A stretch of DNA of 64,000 bases from Pseudoalteromonas phenolica (lineage in GTDB: Bacteria; Pseudomonadota; Gammaproteobacteria; Enterobacterales; Alteromonadaceae): the NCBI RefSeq assembly GCF_001444405.1, contig NZ_CP013187.1, positions 930,001 through 994,000 of the forward strand, written 5' to 3'. This document shows positions 36,153 through 44,404 of the stretch, one piece after another. A program made the position numbers and the translations under genes. The notes under the pieces were generated by a model. The model was not told the origin of the DNA. It worked only from the letters and a program-made list of their open reading frames with translations, and did not search any database. Positions within the stretch are counted from its first letter, which is position 1, and each line of letters begins with the position of its first letter.

Positions 36153-37225
36153 TAAGTCAAGTTTTTCAACTGCTGCACGAAGACTAATAGGCTTACTCCT
36201 TCAATCACATCAAACTGCATAAATGCCATCAGTGAATGGATAAACACTAGGTTACGCATGTATGGTTGTTGGTTTTCTAGTAAAGACCTTGCAACGACAA
36301 GGGCTTGCTCAGCGCCTTGTTGATGATAAGTATTCATTATGGTGACGGCGTGTTCTTCAGGTGTGATCTCACGTGCTTTTGGTTTGTAGCCTAATTGCTT
36401 AATCGTAGCTTCTGCCATAGTCCAAACAGACCAAGGGTTTTGTCCTGTAATTAAGTTGCCATCGACTTCAACATTGTCAAGGTACATAGCGCCTTCGCTG
36501 AATTTTGCGCCTTGCTCGGTTAGTGTATCTTGTAGCAATTGGCCAAAGACTTCTGGGGCATTTGGAATAAGCAGTAATTCTTCATCATTGGTAAAGGCAG
36601 TGATGGCTTTATTGGCAACAATATAATCGCCTTGAGTATTCTTCGCGCCTATTAGGGCTGCAGGTCCATGGCAAACTGCGGCAACGGCTTTGTTATTATT
36701 GTAAAAATGCTCAACAAGACGAGTGATATCTGGGTTACCAATAAAATCGAACATGGTGCCCTTACCGCCAACAAAATACACTGCTTGATAATCATCGGGG
36801 TTTACTTCACTGAGTTTAAAGGTGTGCTCAAGCTTTTTACTTGCCGCTGCATCGTTTAAAAACGCATAGTCGTATTGATTCATATCGTCGCCATCCAGCA
36901 CTTGCGGTGGCTTTCCTCCCTGCGGGCTGGCGATATCGACACTAAAGCCATTAGCTTCAAACACATAATATGCTCGTGACAACTCAGTCAATTCATAGCC
37001 TACCTTTTTGCCAGTATTTCCTAGTTCACTGTGGCTGGTAACCACCGCTAATATTTTGCCTCTGTGCTCAGGCACATTCTCTGTAATGTAAGGCAGGTCT
37101 GCTCTCTGAGTATTTTTGAAATCATGCTTAAAAGCGTCTCTGTCTATTAGGCTGTATGCCCAGTATCCGGCTGCTACAAGAACTAAAACCACAGTCAATA
37201 AACTTACAAGTATTTTCTTAACCAT
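36152..37225 (-). CDS. DJ-1/PfpI family protein, membrane-anchored
   Basis: About 357 residues from the ATG at 37225, preceded by AAGGAG. A hydrophobic segment at residues 3-22 is a signal anchor or signal peptide. The PfpI/class I glutamine amidotransferase-like fold follows: GKILAVVTSH, a family Glu-bearing segment, VYFVGGKGTMFDF near 150 and the nucleophile elbow AAVCHGPAAL with Cys near 184. A C-terminal segment of about 100 residues is beyond the usual domain. An extracytoplasmic PfpI protein is unusual. It may be a glyoxalase- or chaperone-like protein. Divergent from the two-component pair at 37372. Confidence 0.8.
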   Translation of the reverse strand: MVKKILVSLLTVVLVLVAAGYWAYSLIDRDAFKHDFKNTQRADLPYITENVPEHRGKILAVVTSHSELGNTGKKVGYELTELSRAYYVFEANGFSVDIASPQGGKPPQVLDGDDMNQYDYAFLNDAAASKKLEHTFKLSEVNPDDYQAVYFVGGKGTMFDFIGNPDITRLVEHFYNNNKAVAAVCHGPAALIGAKNTQGDYIVANKAITAFTNDEELLLIPNAPEVFGQLLQDTLTEQGAKFSEGAMYLDNVEVDGNLITGQNPWSVWTMAEATIKQLGYKPKAREITPEEHAVTIMNTYHQQGAEQALVVARSLLENQQPYMRNLVFIHSLMAFMQFDVIEGVSLLVFVQQLKNLT

Positions 37226-37371
37226 ATCAATTGCTCCTTTAATGAGATGCAATGAGCTTATTGGCTAAGGTGTGAAAACGATGTGAAAGTGATTTTCACA
37301 TTACCTTCACGGTGTGACATGGCATACTCGAGGTATCGCATTAGGTTGAAAAGAATAAGAATGGATTGGGT

Positions 37372-38058
37372 ATGACATCTGCATTATCAATTTTAGTGGT
37401 CGAGGATGAAACAGATATTGCTGCCAATATAGGGGATTACTTGGAGGCACAAGGTCATGAAGTGGATTTTGCTTATAGTGGCACGCAAGGGCTTGAGCTT
37501 GCGCTGAATAGTTATTTTGATGTCATCGTATTAGATGTCATGTTACCCGGTCTCGACGGCTTACAGATTTGCCTGCAGTTAAGGACACAAAGTACTCGTC
37601 ATATTCCTATTATTATGTTGACAGCACGGGACACACTAGATGATAAGCTCATTGGCTTTAAGCAAGGAGCTGACGATTATCTGACAAAACCATTCGCACT
37701 GGCAGAGCTATTGGTGCGCATTGAAGCGTTATCAATACGACATCGGGTAGCGACAGATCATGTACTCGAAATTGGCGAACTGAAAATAAACCGACAGACT
37801 CAAACCGTTAAACGTGCGCAGAGTGTCATCCCCTTATCGAATTTACATTATCAAATCTTGCTGGCCATTGCGGAGTCTCACCCTAAACCTTTAAGTCGCA
37901 GCGACCTGATGACAAAGGTATGGGGGGCTGAGCCCCCTGAGTCAGACGCGCTTCGCTCGCATATTTATCAAATTCGTAAGCAACTCGATAAGCCGTTTAC
38001 TTATGATATGTTGGCGACTTTACACGGTGTTGGCTTTGCTTTTAAGGTAGAAAGTTAA
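37372..38058 (+). CDS. OmpR-family response regulator
   Basis: About 228 residues. The receiver domain has VEDETD at the start, the phosphoacceptor in IVLDVMLPGLDGL near 53, TARD near 83 and YLTKPFALAELL with the conserved Lys near 103. A winged helix output domain follows from about 130 (LSNLHYQILLAIAE; DALRSHIYQIRKQL). I use the ATG at 37372; a TTG two codons earlier is also possible. The stop overlaps the kinase start by one base (TAATG), so translation is coupled. Confidence 0.9.
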   Translation: MTSALSILVVEDETDIAANIGDYLEAQGHEVDFAYSGTQGLELALNSYFDVIVLDVMLPGLDGLQICLQLRTQSTRHIPIIMLTARDTLDDKLIGFKQGADDYLTKPFALAELLVRIEALSIRHRVATDHVLEIGELKINRQTQTVKRAQSVIPLSNLHYQILLAIAESHPKPLSRSDLMTKVWGAEPPESDALRSHIYQIRKQLDKPFTYDMLATLHGVGFAFKVES

Positions 38059-39305
38059 TGTTTCGCACCATAAAAAGCCGCTTTGTTGCCTATTTTGGGC
38101 TATTTACCCTGATCAATTCAGGCCTGTTTGTTGGTATGAGCTTTATTTTTATGTTCACGGTAGAAGATGTATTTATTCACCGTGAAGTTATGGATGAGCG
38201 ACAGCGTCTAGAGCAAAGCCACGAGGCAACAGGGCAGTACAGTTCACCCAGCAAAAGCTATTTTAGGGTTTATAAGCATCAAGAAGCATTGCCCGAAAAG
38301 ATCCAACGCTCTCTTGAGCAATATCCAAAAGAGAAAGAGATCTTTGGCGATAATGGTCTGCACTACCATATTGAACGATTAAAGTTTGATGATGCGCTGT
38401 TGGTGTCAGAAGTGAGTAAGTTATTGGTTGTGAGGGGCTTTACTCAGCCTGCACTTATTGTGTTAGGCGTCATGGCGGCAATTATGTTGCTGTTCAGTGC
38501 ATTATTGGCATATTTCTTCTCTAGGCGGGCTTTAAAACCACTTACCGAGCTTAGTGAATTGCTCAACTCATGCGACCCCGAGCACCTTCCGAAAGGCTTT
38601 GCAGCACCATTTGCAAATAACGAACTCGGGGCTTTTGCTAATAGTTTAGAAAAGGCCCTCAATGAGGTGTCTGAGTTTGTCGAGCGAGAGCTACAGTTTA
38701 CTCGTGATGCCAGTCATGAGCTAAGAACCCCGATCACCAGTATTTTAGGTGCATGCGAGCTTTTAAAGGCTGACAAGCAACTAACAACCCAACAGCAGGC
38801 CGTATTTATGCGTATTCACCATGCTGCTGAGAATATGCAAAAGACGGTAGAGAGTTTATTACTTGTTGCACGGGGCGAAACACAACTCGCTAAACAGCCA
38901 GTATTTGTTGAGCCGCTCATTGAGCAAAGCATTTTAAATTACGCTGAGCAAATCAGTGCAAAGCAACTCGAAATTGAATGTGAGGTAGAGCCGGGTTCAA
39001 CATTAAATGCAGACTCACAAAGCTTGCAGATTATCATCGAAAATTTGGTGCAAAATGCGGTGCGCTATACAGAGCAAGGCGGGATAAATATTCACGCCCG
39101 AAACGGTGTGTTTGAAATCAAAGACAGTGGCTGTGGCTTTGATTTTCAACACGCTAAACAACAAGGTGTAAAAGCTAAAAATAGCAGTGGGTTTGGCATA
39201 GGCCTGTCTTTGGTAGAGCGCTTATGTGGCGTAAACGGATTGAATTTGACCGTTGAGTCTTCCGCAGAGGGAAGTTGTGTGGTTTTAAAAGTTGCGGTTC
39301 AATAA
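38058..39305 (+). CDS. Sensor histidine kinase
   Basis: A 415-residue kinase. Membrane helices at about 13-34 and 130-152 enclose a small periplasmic domain. A HAMP-like linker leads to the phosphoacceptor box FTRDASHELRTPITSILGA with His near 220, the N box ENLVQNAVRYTEQ near 330, the G1 box IKDSGCGFD near 355 and the G2 box SGFGIGLSLVERL near 380. Pairs with the preceding regulator. The divergent PfpI-like gene may be its target. Confidence 0.9.
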   Translation: MFRTIKSRFVAYFGLFTLINSGLFVGMSFIFMFTVEDVFIHREVMDERQRLEQSHEATGQYSSPSKSYFRVYKHQEALPEKIQRSLEQYPKEKEIFGDNGLHYHIERLKFDDALLVSEVSKLLVVRGFTQPALIVLGVMAAIMLLFSALLAYFFSRRALKPLTELSELLNSCDPEHLPKGFAAPFANNELGAFANSLEKALNEVSEFVERELQFTRDASHELRTPITSILGACELLKADKQLTTQQQAVFMRIHHAAENMQKTVESLLLVARGETQLAKQPVFVEPLIEQSILNYAEQISAKQLEIECEVEPGSTLNADSQSLQIIIENLVQNAVRYTEQGGINIHARNGVFEIKDSGCGFDFQHAKQQGVKAKNSSGFGIGLSLVERLCGVNGLNLTVESSAEGSCVVLKVAVQ

Positions 39306-39638
39306 TTAATAGGCTTCGACACAAATGGCTCTTTGTAATGAATTTAGACGAAGTTTGCCAATATACACCTGCTTTATGATAACCATATAGATTTGAAAGC
39401 TAAGCTTCCAGTATGGTTCAGTGTACCGGCCTCTTTTATCATATCGGCAAGAGCAAAAATATCAGCTAGCAATGTTTGGTAGTTGTAAAGAATGGTATTT
39501 TTTTTGTTGCTTAGTTCTTTTGGATTGAGGTTTTGTAATGGCGTGTAAATGAATCAAATATTTAATAGTTTTTTCTTATCAGTTTTGTAGTTTGCATAGT
39601 CTAGACTATCTCTGTTTGCTGGCTGTTTTGCTCATTGT
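39306..39638. other. Intergenic region, 333 bases, no gene seen
   Basis: Between the kinase stop and the TPR gene. I see no open frame with a plausible start and site, no hairpin followed by T residues and no match to the two repeat families. The second half is T-rich, with a TTTTTTTT tract around 39500, and probably holds the promoter of the TPR gene. Confidence 0.5.
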
Positions 39639-40586
39639 ATGATTTTTTTACTACTGTTTTTCCTCTTATTTTCTTCAATTTCTGCATATGCGTCAGAGCA
39701 TTTCAGTGACCATGAAACTTATTGTTTGGAAAATGAAGAGCTTGCTTGTTTGGCTTTATTAAAAAAGCAAACGGAATCTGTTCCTCTTTATTCAAATACT
39801 TGGTTTAAGCTTGTTTCTTATAAGCTTGACTATTATTACGACAAACGTGAGTTCAAAAAATTAGAAAAAATAATTACTCCGCTTCTGGAAATTGAAGAGG
39901 CACCTGATGTATTTGAACTTCAGTTAAGTTATTACTATTCAAAAACATTGGCTTATTTTGGAAAGAAAGAGCAAGCAAAATATTATGCTCAATTGGCTAT
40001 TTCTAAATTAGAAAAAATCTACCACATATTTGAAGATCCGATGCGTATGGTAGAAATAGCAAATATGGAATATGTGTTTGGTGATAGACAAAAAGCATAT
40101 CAATTATTGTTGTTGGCAGAAAACAAGTTTGGCAAACGTGGTGATCCTGTATTTCACCTTGAATTACACACAAACAAAGGTCACATCTTTTTTACTTGGA
40201 AAAATTACGAGCGAGCGGCTAGGTTCTACAAACAAGCACTTCATTGGATTAAAGACACTGAGCATGATGCTAAAAAAGTGATTGCTTATTCCAACTTAGC
40301 TAGAACTTACCAATTAATGGAGAAGCATAAACAAGCACTTGAGCATTTTAGACATACTGAAGAGCTTTTATTAAAACAGAATAATCCGCGATTGTTGGCG
40401 GTAATACTTATTCGCACAGCAGAAGTGTACGAAAAGTTAAATGAGTTAGATAAATTGAGACAACTTATGTCAAGAATCAACTTGAGTGATCTTTCTCATG
40501 GCTATCACGAAACTTATAAAAGGCTCGATAACCTTACAACCTCAAAGTCAAAACCTTCAAAGGCTAACTCTTTACAGCTTAATTAA
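39639..40586 (+). CDS. TPR-repeat protein, exported, unknown function
   Basis: A 315-residue protein with a signal peptide (residues 1-17, ending SAYAS). The rest is helical with tetratricopeptide-like repeats; the clearest units are ELHTNKGHIFFTWKNYERAA with ARFYKQALHWI, and IAYSNLARTYQLMEKHKQAL with EHFRHTEELL, around residues 180-255. Such arrays hold other proteins. Lys-rich composition. I do not recognise the family. Single gene. Confidence 0.65.
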   Translation: MIFLLLFFLLFSSISAYASEHFSDHETYCLENEELACLALLKKQTESVPLYSNTWFKLVSYKLDYYYDKREFKKLEKIITPLLEIEEAPDVFELQLSYYYSKTLAYFGKKEQAKYYAQLAISKLEKIYHIFEDPMRMVEIANMEYVFGDRQKAYQLLLLAENKFGKRGDPVFHLELHTNKGHIFFTWKNYERAARFYKQALHWIKDTEHDAKKVIAYSNLARTYQLMEKHKQALEHFRHTEELLLKQNNPRLLAVILIRTAEVYEKLNELDKLRQLMSRINLSDLSHGYHETYKRLDNLTTSKSKPSKANSLQLN

Positions 40587-40658
40587 ACAGCAGCCAGTTT
40601 ATTCAAGTCTTAACTTCATAAACCGCTTACCATAAAACCATACAGGTTAGGAGCGGTT

Positions 40659-41690
40659 ATGAACTTACAAACGAATGTGTTAATTATCGGTGCAGGCCAT
40701 ATGGGCTTAGTGCTTGGAAGTCGTTTAAAATTCTTAAACATTGATTATTTGATCCTTGATAAACACAAGCATGTTGGCGACCAGTGGAGGAAACGTTATC
40801 AGGGCTTAACCCTATTTACCCCTAATAAGTTAAATCGGCTCCCTGGTTTTTATATCCCTCATTCTCAAGGAGATTATTTAACTAAAGACGAGTTTGCTGA
40901 TTATTTATCTGAGTTTGCCTTGCATCATCAGCTGGCAATTAAAACAAACTGTCATGTATTAAGGGTAACTCATGATGGAATAAATGAGTTTTCTGTTTTT
41001 ACCGAGCATGGGGTGATTAAAGCGAAGCAAATTGTACTTGCCACAGGAGCCTTTAATACGCCCGTGAAACTTTCTAATAGAGATACTCAGTTTCTGCAGC
41101 TAGATTTAGAACAATTACAGAAAATGGACTTCAAAAATAAGCAAATCCTAGTAGTTGGGGATGGTGCTTCAGGTCGGCAAATTGCCAAAAAGCTCAACGA
41201 TAAAAATAAGATTTATTTGGCACAAGGTAAAGAGCGAAATCTATTTCCTGAGCATATTCTGGGAATTAAAACATTTTCATTGCTGAAATGGTTTGGTCTT
41301 TTAAGGCTTCCTAAGAGCTTCAAAATTGCTCAGTTTTTAAAAAGTAGAGACCCTTTCCCAGATACGGATATTAATAACAAAGTACTTCTAGCTTTGGGAG
41401 TTGATTTAAAATCTAGAGTCGTTTCAGTTGGTGATGAGTGTATTACTTTTGATAATGGAGAAAAGCTTGCGCCAGACATTTTGATTAGCGCGATTGGCTA
41501 TAAAGATGGCTTTCGCTTTATTGATATTCCTCAGTTATATAAAGACAATAATGAGTTTGATATAAGCGCAGCTGAAATGATGGGAATTTTTCAAATAGGG
41601 CGGCCTTGGCAACATAATCGCGCCAGTGGTTTGATCTGTGGTGCTGAGTTTGAAGTTGAAAATGTATTAGAAAAACTAAATCGATCCTAA
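40659..41690 (+). CDS. FAD-dependent oxidoreductase/flavoprotein monooxygenase-like
   Basis: A 343-residue two-dinucleotide-fold protein. The N-terminal FAD-binding motif is IIGAGHMGLVLGSRL near residue 8, followed by HVGDQWRKRYQGLTLFTP, which is the Baeyer-Villiger/flavin monooxygenase-type element. A second dinucleotide motif ILVVGDGASGRQIAKKL lies near 165 and ISAIGYKDGF near 283. The protein is shorter than classic monooxygenases (about 450-550) and most like the YpdA/CzcO-type group. TAGGAG lies at a good distance before the ATG. Substrate unknown. Confidence 0.8.
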   Translation: MNLQTNVLIIGAGHMGLVLGSRLKFLNIDYLILDKHKHVGDQWRKRYQGLTLFTPNKLNRLPGFYIPHSQGDYLTKDEFADYLSEFALHHQLAIKTNCHVLRVTHDGINEFSVFTEHGVIKAKQIVLATGAFNTPVKLSNRDTQFLQLDLEQLQKMDFKNKQILVVGDGASGRQIAKKLNDKNKIYLAQGKERNLFPEHILGIKTFSLLKWFGLLRLPKSFKIAQFLKSRDPFPDTDINNKVLLALGVDLKSRVVSVGDECITFDNGEKLAPDILISAIGYKDGFRFIDIPQLYKDNNEFDISAAEMMGIFQIGRPWQHNRASGLICGAEFEVENVLEKLNRS

Positions 41691-41782
41691 AGCGATTTAG
41701 CTTTCTCTTTCTCGCCTAGTTATCTTCAAGTTTTCCTTGCCTCAAAATAAAAAGTTTATTTATGAGCGTTGGTTTAAGAAAT

Positions 41783-41812
41783 AAAAAACCCGCAACATGT
41801 GCGGGTTTTTTT
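41783..41812. terminator. Bidirectional intrinsic terminator
   Basis: AAACCCGCA and TGCGGGTTT pair around ACATG with A-run and T-run flanks, between the convergent oxidoreductase and RNA helicase genes. Confidence 0.9.
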
Positions 41813-41824
41813 ATATCTGTGCTA

Positions 41825-43672
41825 TTAAGCAGTGAAGCTTACTGGGCGACGCTCTTTGCGTTCTCCACGCTCGCCGTCACGACGAGGCTTACGGTCGCCA
41901 CCACGGTTATCACGGAAGCTACGCTTACCTTCACCACGGTTACCACGATCGTTACGCTCACCACGGAAGCCGCGCTCTTGACCACCACCTGCTTGATCAG
42001 CTGGATGTGTGCTCTTAGTCATGTTCATAGGACGCTTACAGATAAATACGTTCTTGAAATGACCTAATACGTCAGCTGGCATATCTTTCGGAAGCTGAAC
42101 GGTACTGTGTTCGTTGAATAAACGAATATCACCGATGAACTTGCTTGAGATATCAGCTTCATTCGCAATTGCACCAACGATGTTCTTAACTTGTACACCG
42201 TGATCACGACCAACATCGATACGGTATGTATCCATAGGTGTTTGGCTGCTGTTGCGATTGCCACGGTCACCGCGCTCACGACCACGACGCTCACCACCAC
42301 GTTCATTACGCTGACCATCACGGCCACGGCGATCATCACGTTCACGACGTTCACGCTTAATTTCTTCAACTTTTAACGGTGAAGATTCTTGTGCAAGCGC
42401 TAGTAACGCACCCGCTAAGTCTTCAGGGCTTAGTTCAAGCTTTTGAGCAAGATCTACAGCAACTTCATTAAAGAAAGTAATGTCTTTGTGCTCTAGTGCA
42501 TTAGTAAGCTTAGCTTGTAATGCTGCGATACGTTTTTGCTCAACTGTTTTCGCATCTGGTAATTCAACTTCTGCAATCTCAGACTTAGTGTGACGCATGA
42601 TGTTACGTAGTAAGTAACGCTCATTGCCTTTCACGAATAGGATTGCTTTACCAGTACGACCAGCACGACCAGTACGACCAATACGGTGAACGTATGCTTC
42701 GCTGTCTTGCGGGATATCGTAGTTAATAACTAAGCTTAAACGCTCAACGTCAAGACCACGAGCTGCAACATCAGTTGCGATTACGATGTCTACTAAGCCG
42801 CTTTTTAAACGGTCAACAGTACGTTCACGTGCCTGTTGGTTCATGTCACCATTTAATGGTGCAGCAGAGAAACCTTCACGCTCAAGTAGTTCTGCAAGTT
42901 GAACTGTATCATTACGAGTACGTACGAATACGATTGCGCCATCGTAATCTTCAGCTTCTAGGAAGCGAACGATTGCTTTGTTCTTATGAACAGTAGAGCG
43001 CCAGAATACTTGTTCAACTGTTGATACAGTTGAGTTACGTGCTGCGATTCGAACTTGCTCAGCGTTGTCTAAGTACTTAGTACAAATAGACTGAATTTGC
43101 TTAGGCATAGTTGCTGAGAACAAACAAGTTTGCTTGTCTTCAGGCGTTTTTTCCATGATGTTTTCAACATCTTCAATGAAGCCCATACGAAGCATTTCGT
43201 CAGCTTCATCTAGAACTAGTGCATTAAGCTGCGATAAATCAATCGTTTTACGGTTGATGTGGTCGATAAGACGACCCGGTGTCGCAACAATAATTTGTGC
43301 ACCGCGGCGTAAAGCACTTAGCTGAATGCCGTAGCTTTGACCACCGTAAAGCGCTAGTACTTCAACGCCTTTAGTGTATTTAGCATATTGTTCAAATGCT
43401 TCTGCTACCTGAATAGCAAGTTCGCGTGTTGGTGTTAACACCAAAATTTGTGGCTGCTTCGTAGCCGGGTCAATATTGTTTAATAATGGTAATGCAAATG
43501 CTGCTGTTTTACCTGTACCCGTCTGCGCTAGTCCCAGTACGTCCTTTCTTTCTAGCAATAACGGTATACATTGAGCTTGGATCTCAGATGGTGTCTTATA
43601 TCCTTGCTCTTCGACTGCTTTTAAAATTGCAGGTGAAAGATCTAAAGATTCAAACGTGACTGGTTCTGACAT
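41825..43672 (-). CDS. deaD: DEAD-box ATP-dependent RNA helicase (DeaD/CsdA-type)
   Basis: A 615-residue helicase that unwinds RNA in ribosome assembly and cold adaptation. The Q motif lies near residue 5-30, motif I is AQTGTGKTAAF near 50, motif II is VLDEADEML near 155, SAT near 188, and motif VI HRIGRTGRAGRTG near 331. After the core come the DbpA-like RNA-binding domain (TYRIDVGRDHGVQVKNIVGAI near 480) and two basic Arg/Gly-rich stretches (about 435-475 and 560-615). This layout and length fit E. coli DeaD (629 residues). It has a 193-base leader region upstream, as is usual for this cold-regulated gene. Confidence 0.93.
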   Translation of the reverse strand: MSEPVTFESLDLSPAILKAVEEQGYKTPSEIQAQCIPLLLERKDVLGLAQTGTGKTAAFALPLLNNIDPATKQPQILVLTPTRELAIQVAEAFEQYAKYTKGVEVLALYGGQSYGIQLSALRRGAQIIVATPGRLIDHINRKTIDLSQLNALVLDEADEMLRMGFIEDVENIMEKTPEDKQTCLFSATMPKQIQSICTKYLDNAEQVRIAARNSTVSTVEQVFWRSTVHKNKAIVRFLEAEDYDGAIVFVRTRNDTVQLAELLEREGFSAAPLNGDMNQQARERTVDRLKSGLVDIVIATDVAARGLDVERLSLVINYDIPQDSEAYVHRIGRTGRAGRTGKAILFVKGNERYLLRNIMRHTKSEIAEVELPDAKTVEQKRIAALQAKLTNALEHKDITFFNEVAVDLAQKLELSPEDLAGALLALAQESSPLKVEEIKRERRERDDRRGRDGQRNERGGERRGRERGDRGNRNSSQTPMDTYRIDVGRDHGVQVKNIVGAIANEADISSKFIGDIRLFNEHSTVQLPKDMPADVLGHFKNVFICKRPMNMTKSTHPADQAGGGQERGFRGERNDRGNRGEGKRSFRDNRGGDRKPRRDGERGERKERRPVSFTA

Positions 43673-43865
43673 TAATGCGCCTCAACGAATTTAAAGAGGC
43701 GCGCATTGTATAGGAAAAGCCCAGCAATTGCTTGTATAAATTAGAACTAATTTATATGTGACTGATGTTGTACGAAATTTAATCAGTGTGTTTTGTGCAA
43801 ATTTACAGCAAAGTAACAAATTCAAGGTGTTTAGGGCTTTTTACTTTCCTGTAAATACGTATTGG

Positions 43866-44132
43866 TTAATTACTATACAAACCTAAGTTTTCTTTTGCAT
43901 AGGCTTCAAAATCGGTAAACCCACCAATATGCGTTTGATCTAAGAAAATTTGTGGCACAGTAGGGCAAGGTTTGCCTGCTGACTTTTCTAAATCTGCTTT
44001 ACTTACACCTTCTTTGATGATGTCTACGTAGCGATAGTTAAAATCGTCACGCTCTGTTTTTAAACGTTCAGCAAGTTCTTTTGCACGAACACAGAAAGGG
44101 CATCCTTCACGACCAAAAATAACTGTAAACAT
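43866..44132 (-). CDS. grxA: Glutaredoxin (GrxA-type)
   Basis: An 88-residue thiol-disulfide oxidoreductase. The active site is GREGCPFCVRAKELAE at residues 6-21 (CxxC with Phe instead of the common Tyr). The glutathione-binding part TVPQIFLDQTHIGGFTDFEAY and the family length match GrxA. I start at the ATG at 44132, which has GAGGAA upstream; an in-frame codon 36 bases further up is not needed. Confidence 0.9.
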   Translation of the reverse strand: MFTVIFGREGCPFCVRAKELAERLKTERDDFNYRYVDIIKEGVSKADLEKSAGKPCPTVPQIFLDQTHIGGFTDFEAYAKENLGLYSN

Positions 44133-44346
44133 ATTGAATTCCTCGTTGATGATTTTGTTTAACTGCAACTAAGTTTAGAGGAATTTATAAGAAGTAAAAG
44201 TTGATTAATTGAATCAAATCCATCAATAAAAGTGATGATGTCTAAACAAAGAGCTTATAGTAAGTGTTATGTTCTATACACAGTGGCTTTTTAAACAGGC
44301 TCTGAATGAGGTAGCACAAGCTATAGGTTTGAAAATGTTCTCAGAT

Positions 44347-44373
44347 AGGGCTTACCGAGAAATGGCAAGCCCT
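44347..44373. terminator. Hairpin after the receptor gene, possible terminator
   Basis: AGGGCTTACC pairs with GGCAAGCCCT over ten positions including one G-U. It lies about 30 bases past the stop of the receptor gene (minus strand). No T run follows, so its role is uncertain. Confidence 0.4.
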
Positions 44374-44404
44374 TGGGGGGTCGAAAACTAATTTAAAAGC
44401 GATA

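Noticed and set aside
41762..42376. Several open frames opposite or overlapping the 3' part of the RNA helicase gene
   Set aside because: They are low-complexity Thr/Val-rich translations of the Arg/Gly-rich helicase tail in other frames, with no start signals.
44269..44391. 40-codon open frame (MFYTQWLFKQALNEV...) downstream of the receptor gene
   Set aside because: No convincing ribosome binding site, it contains a hairpin, and it has no family resemblance; kept only as a weak possibility.
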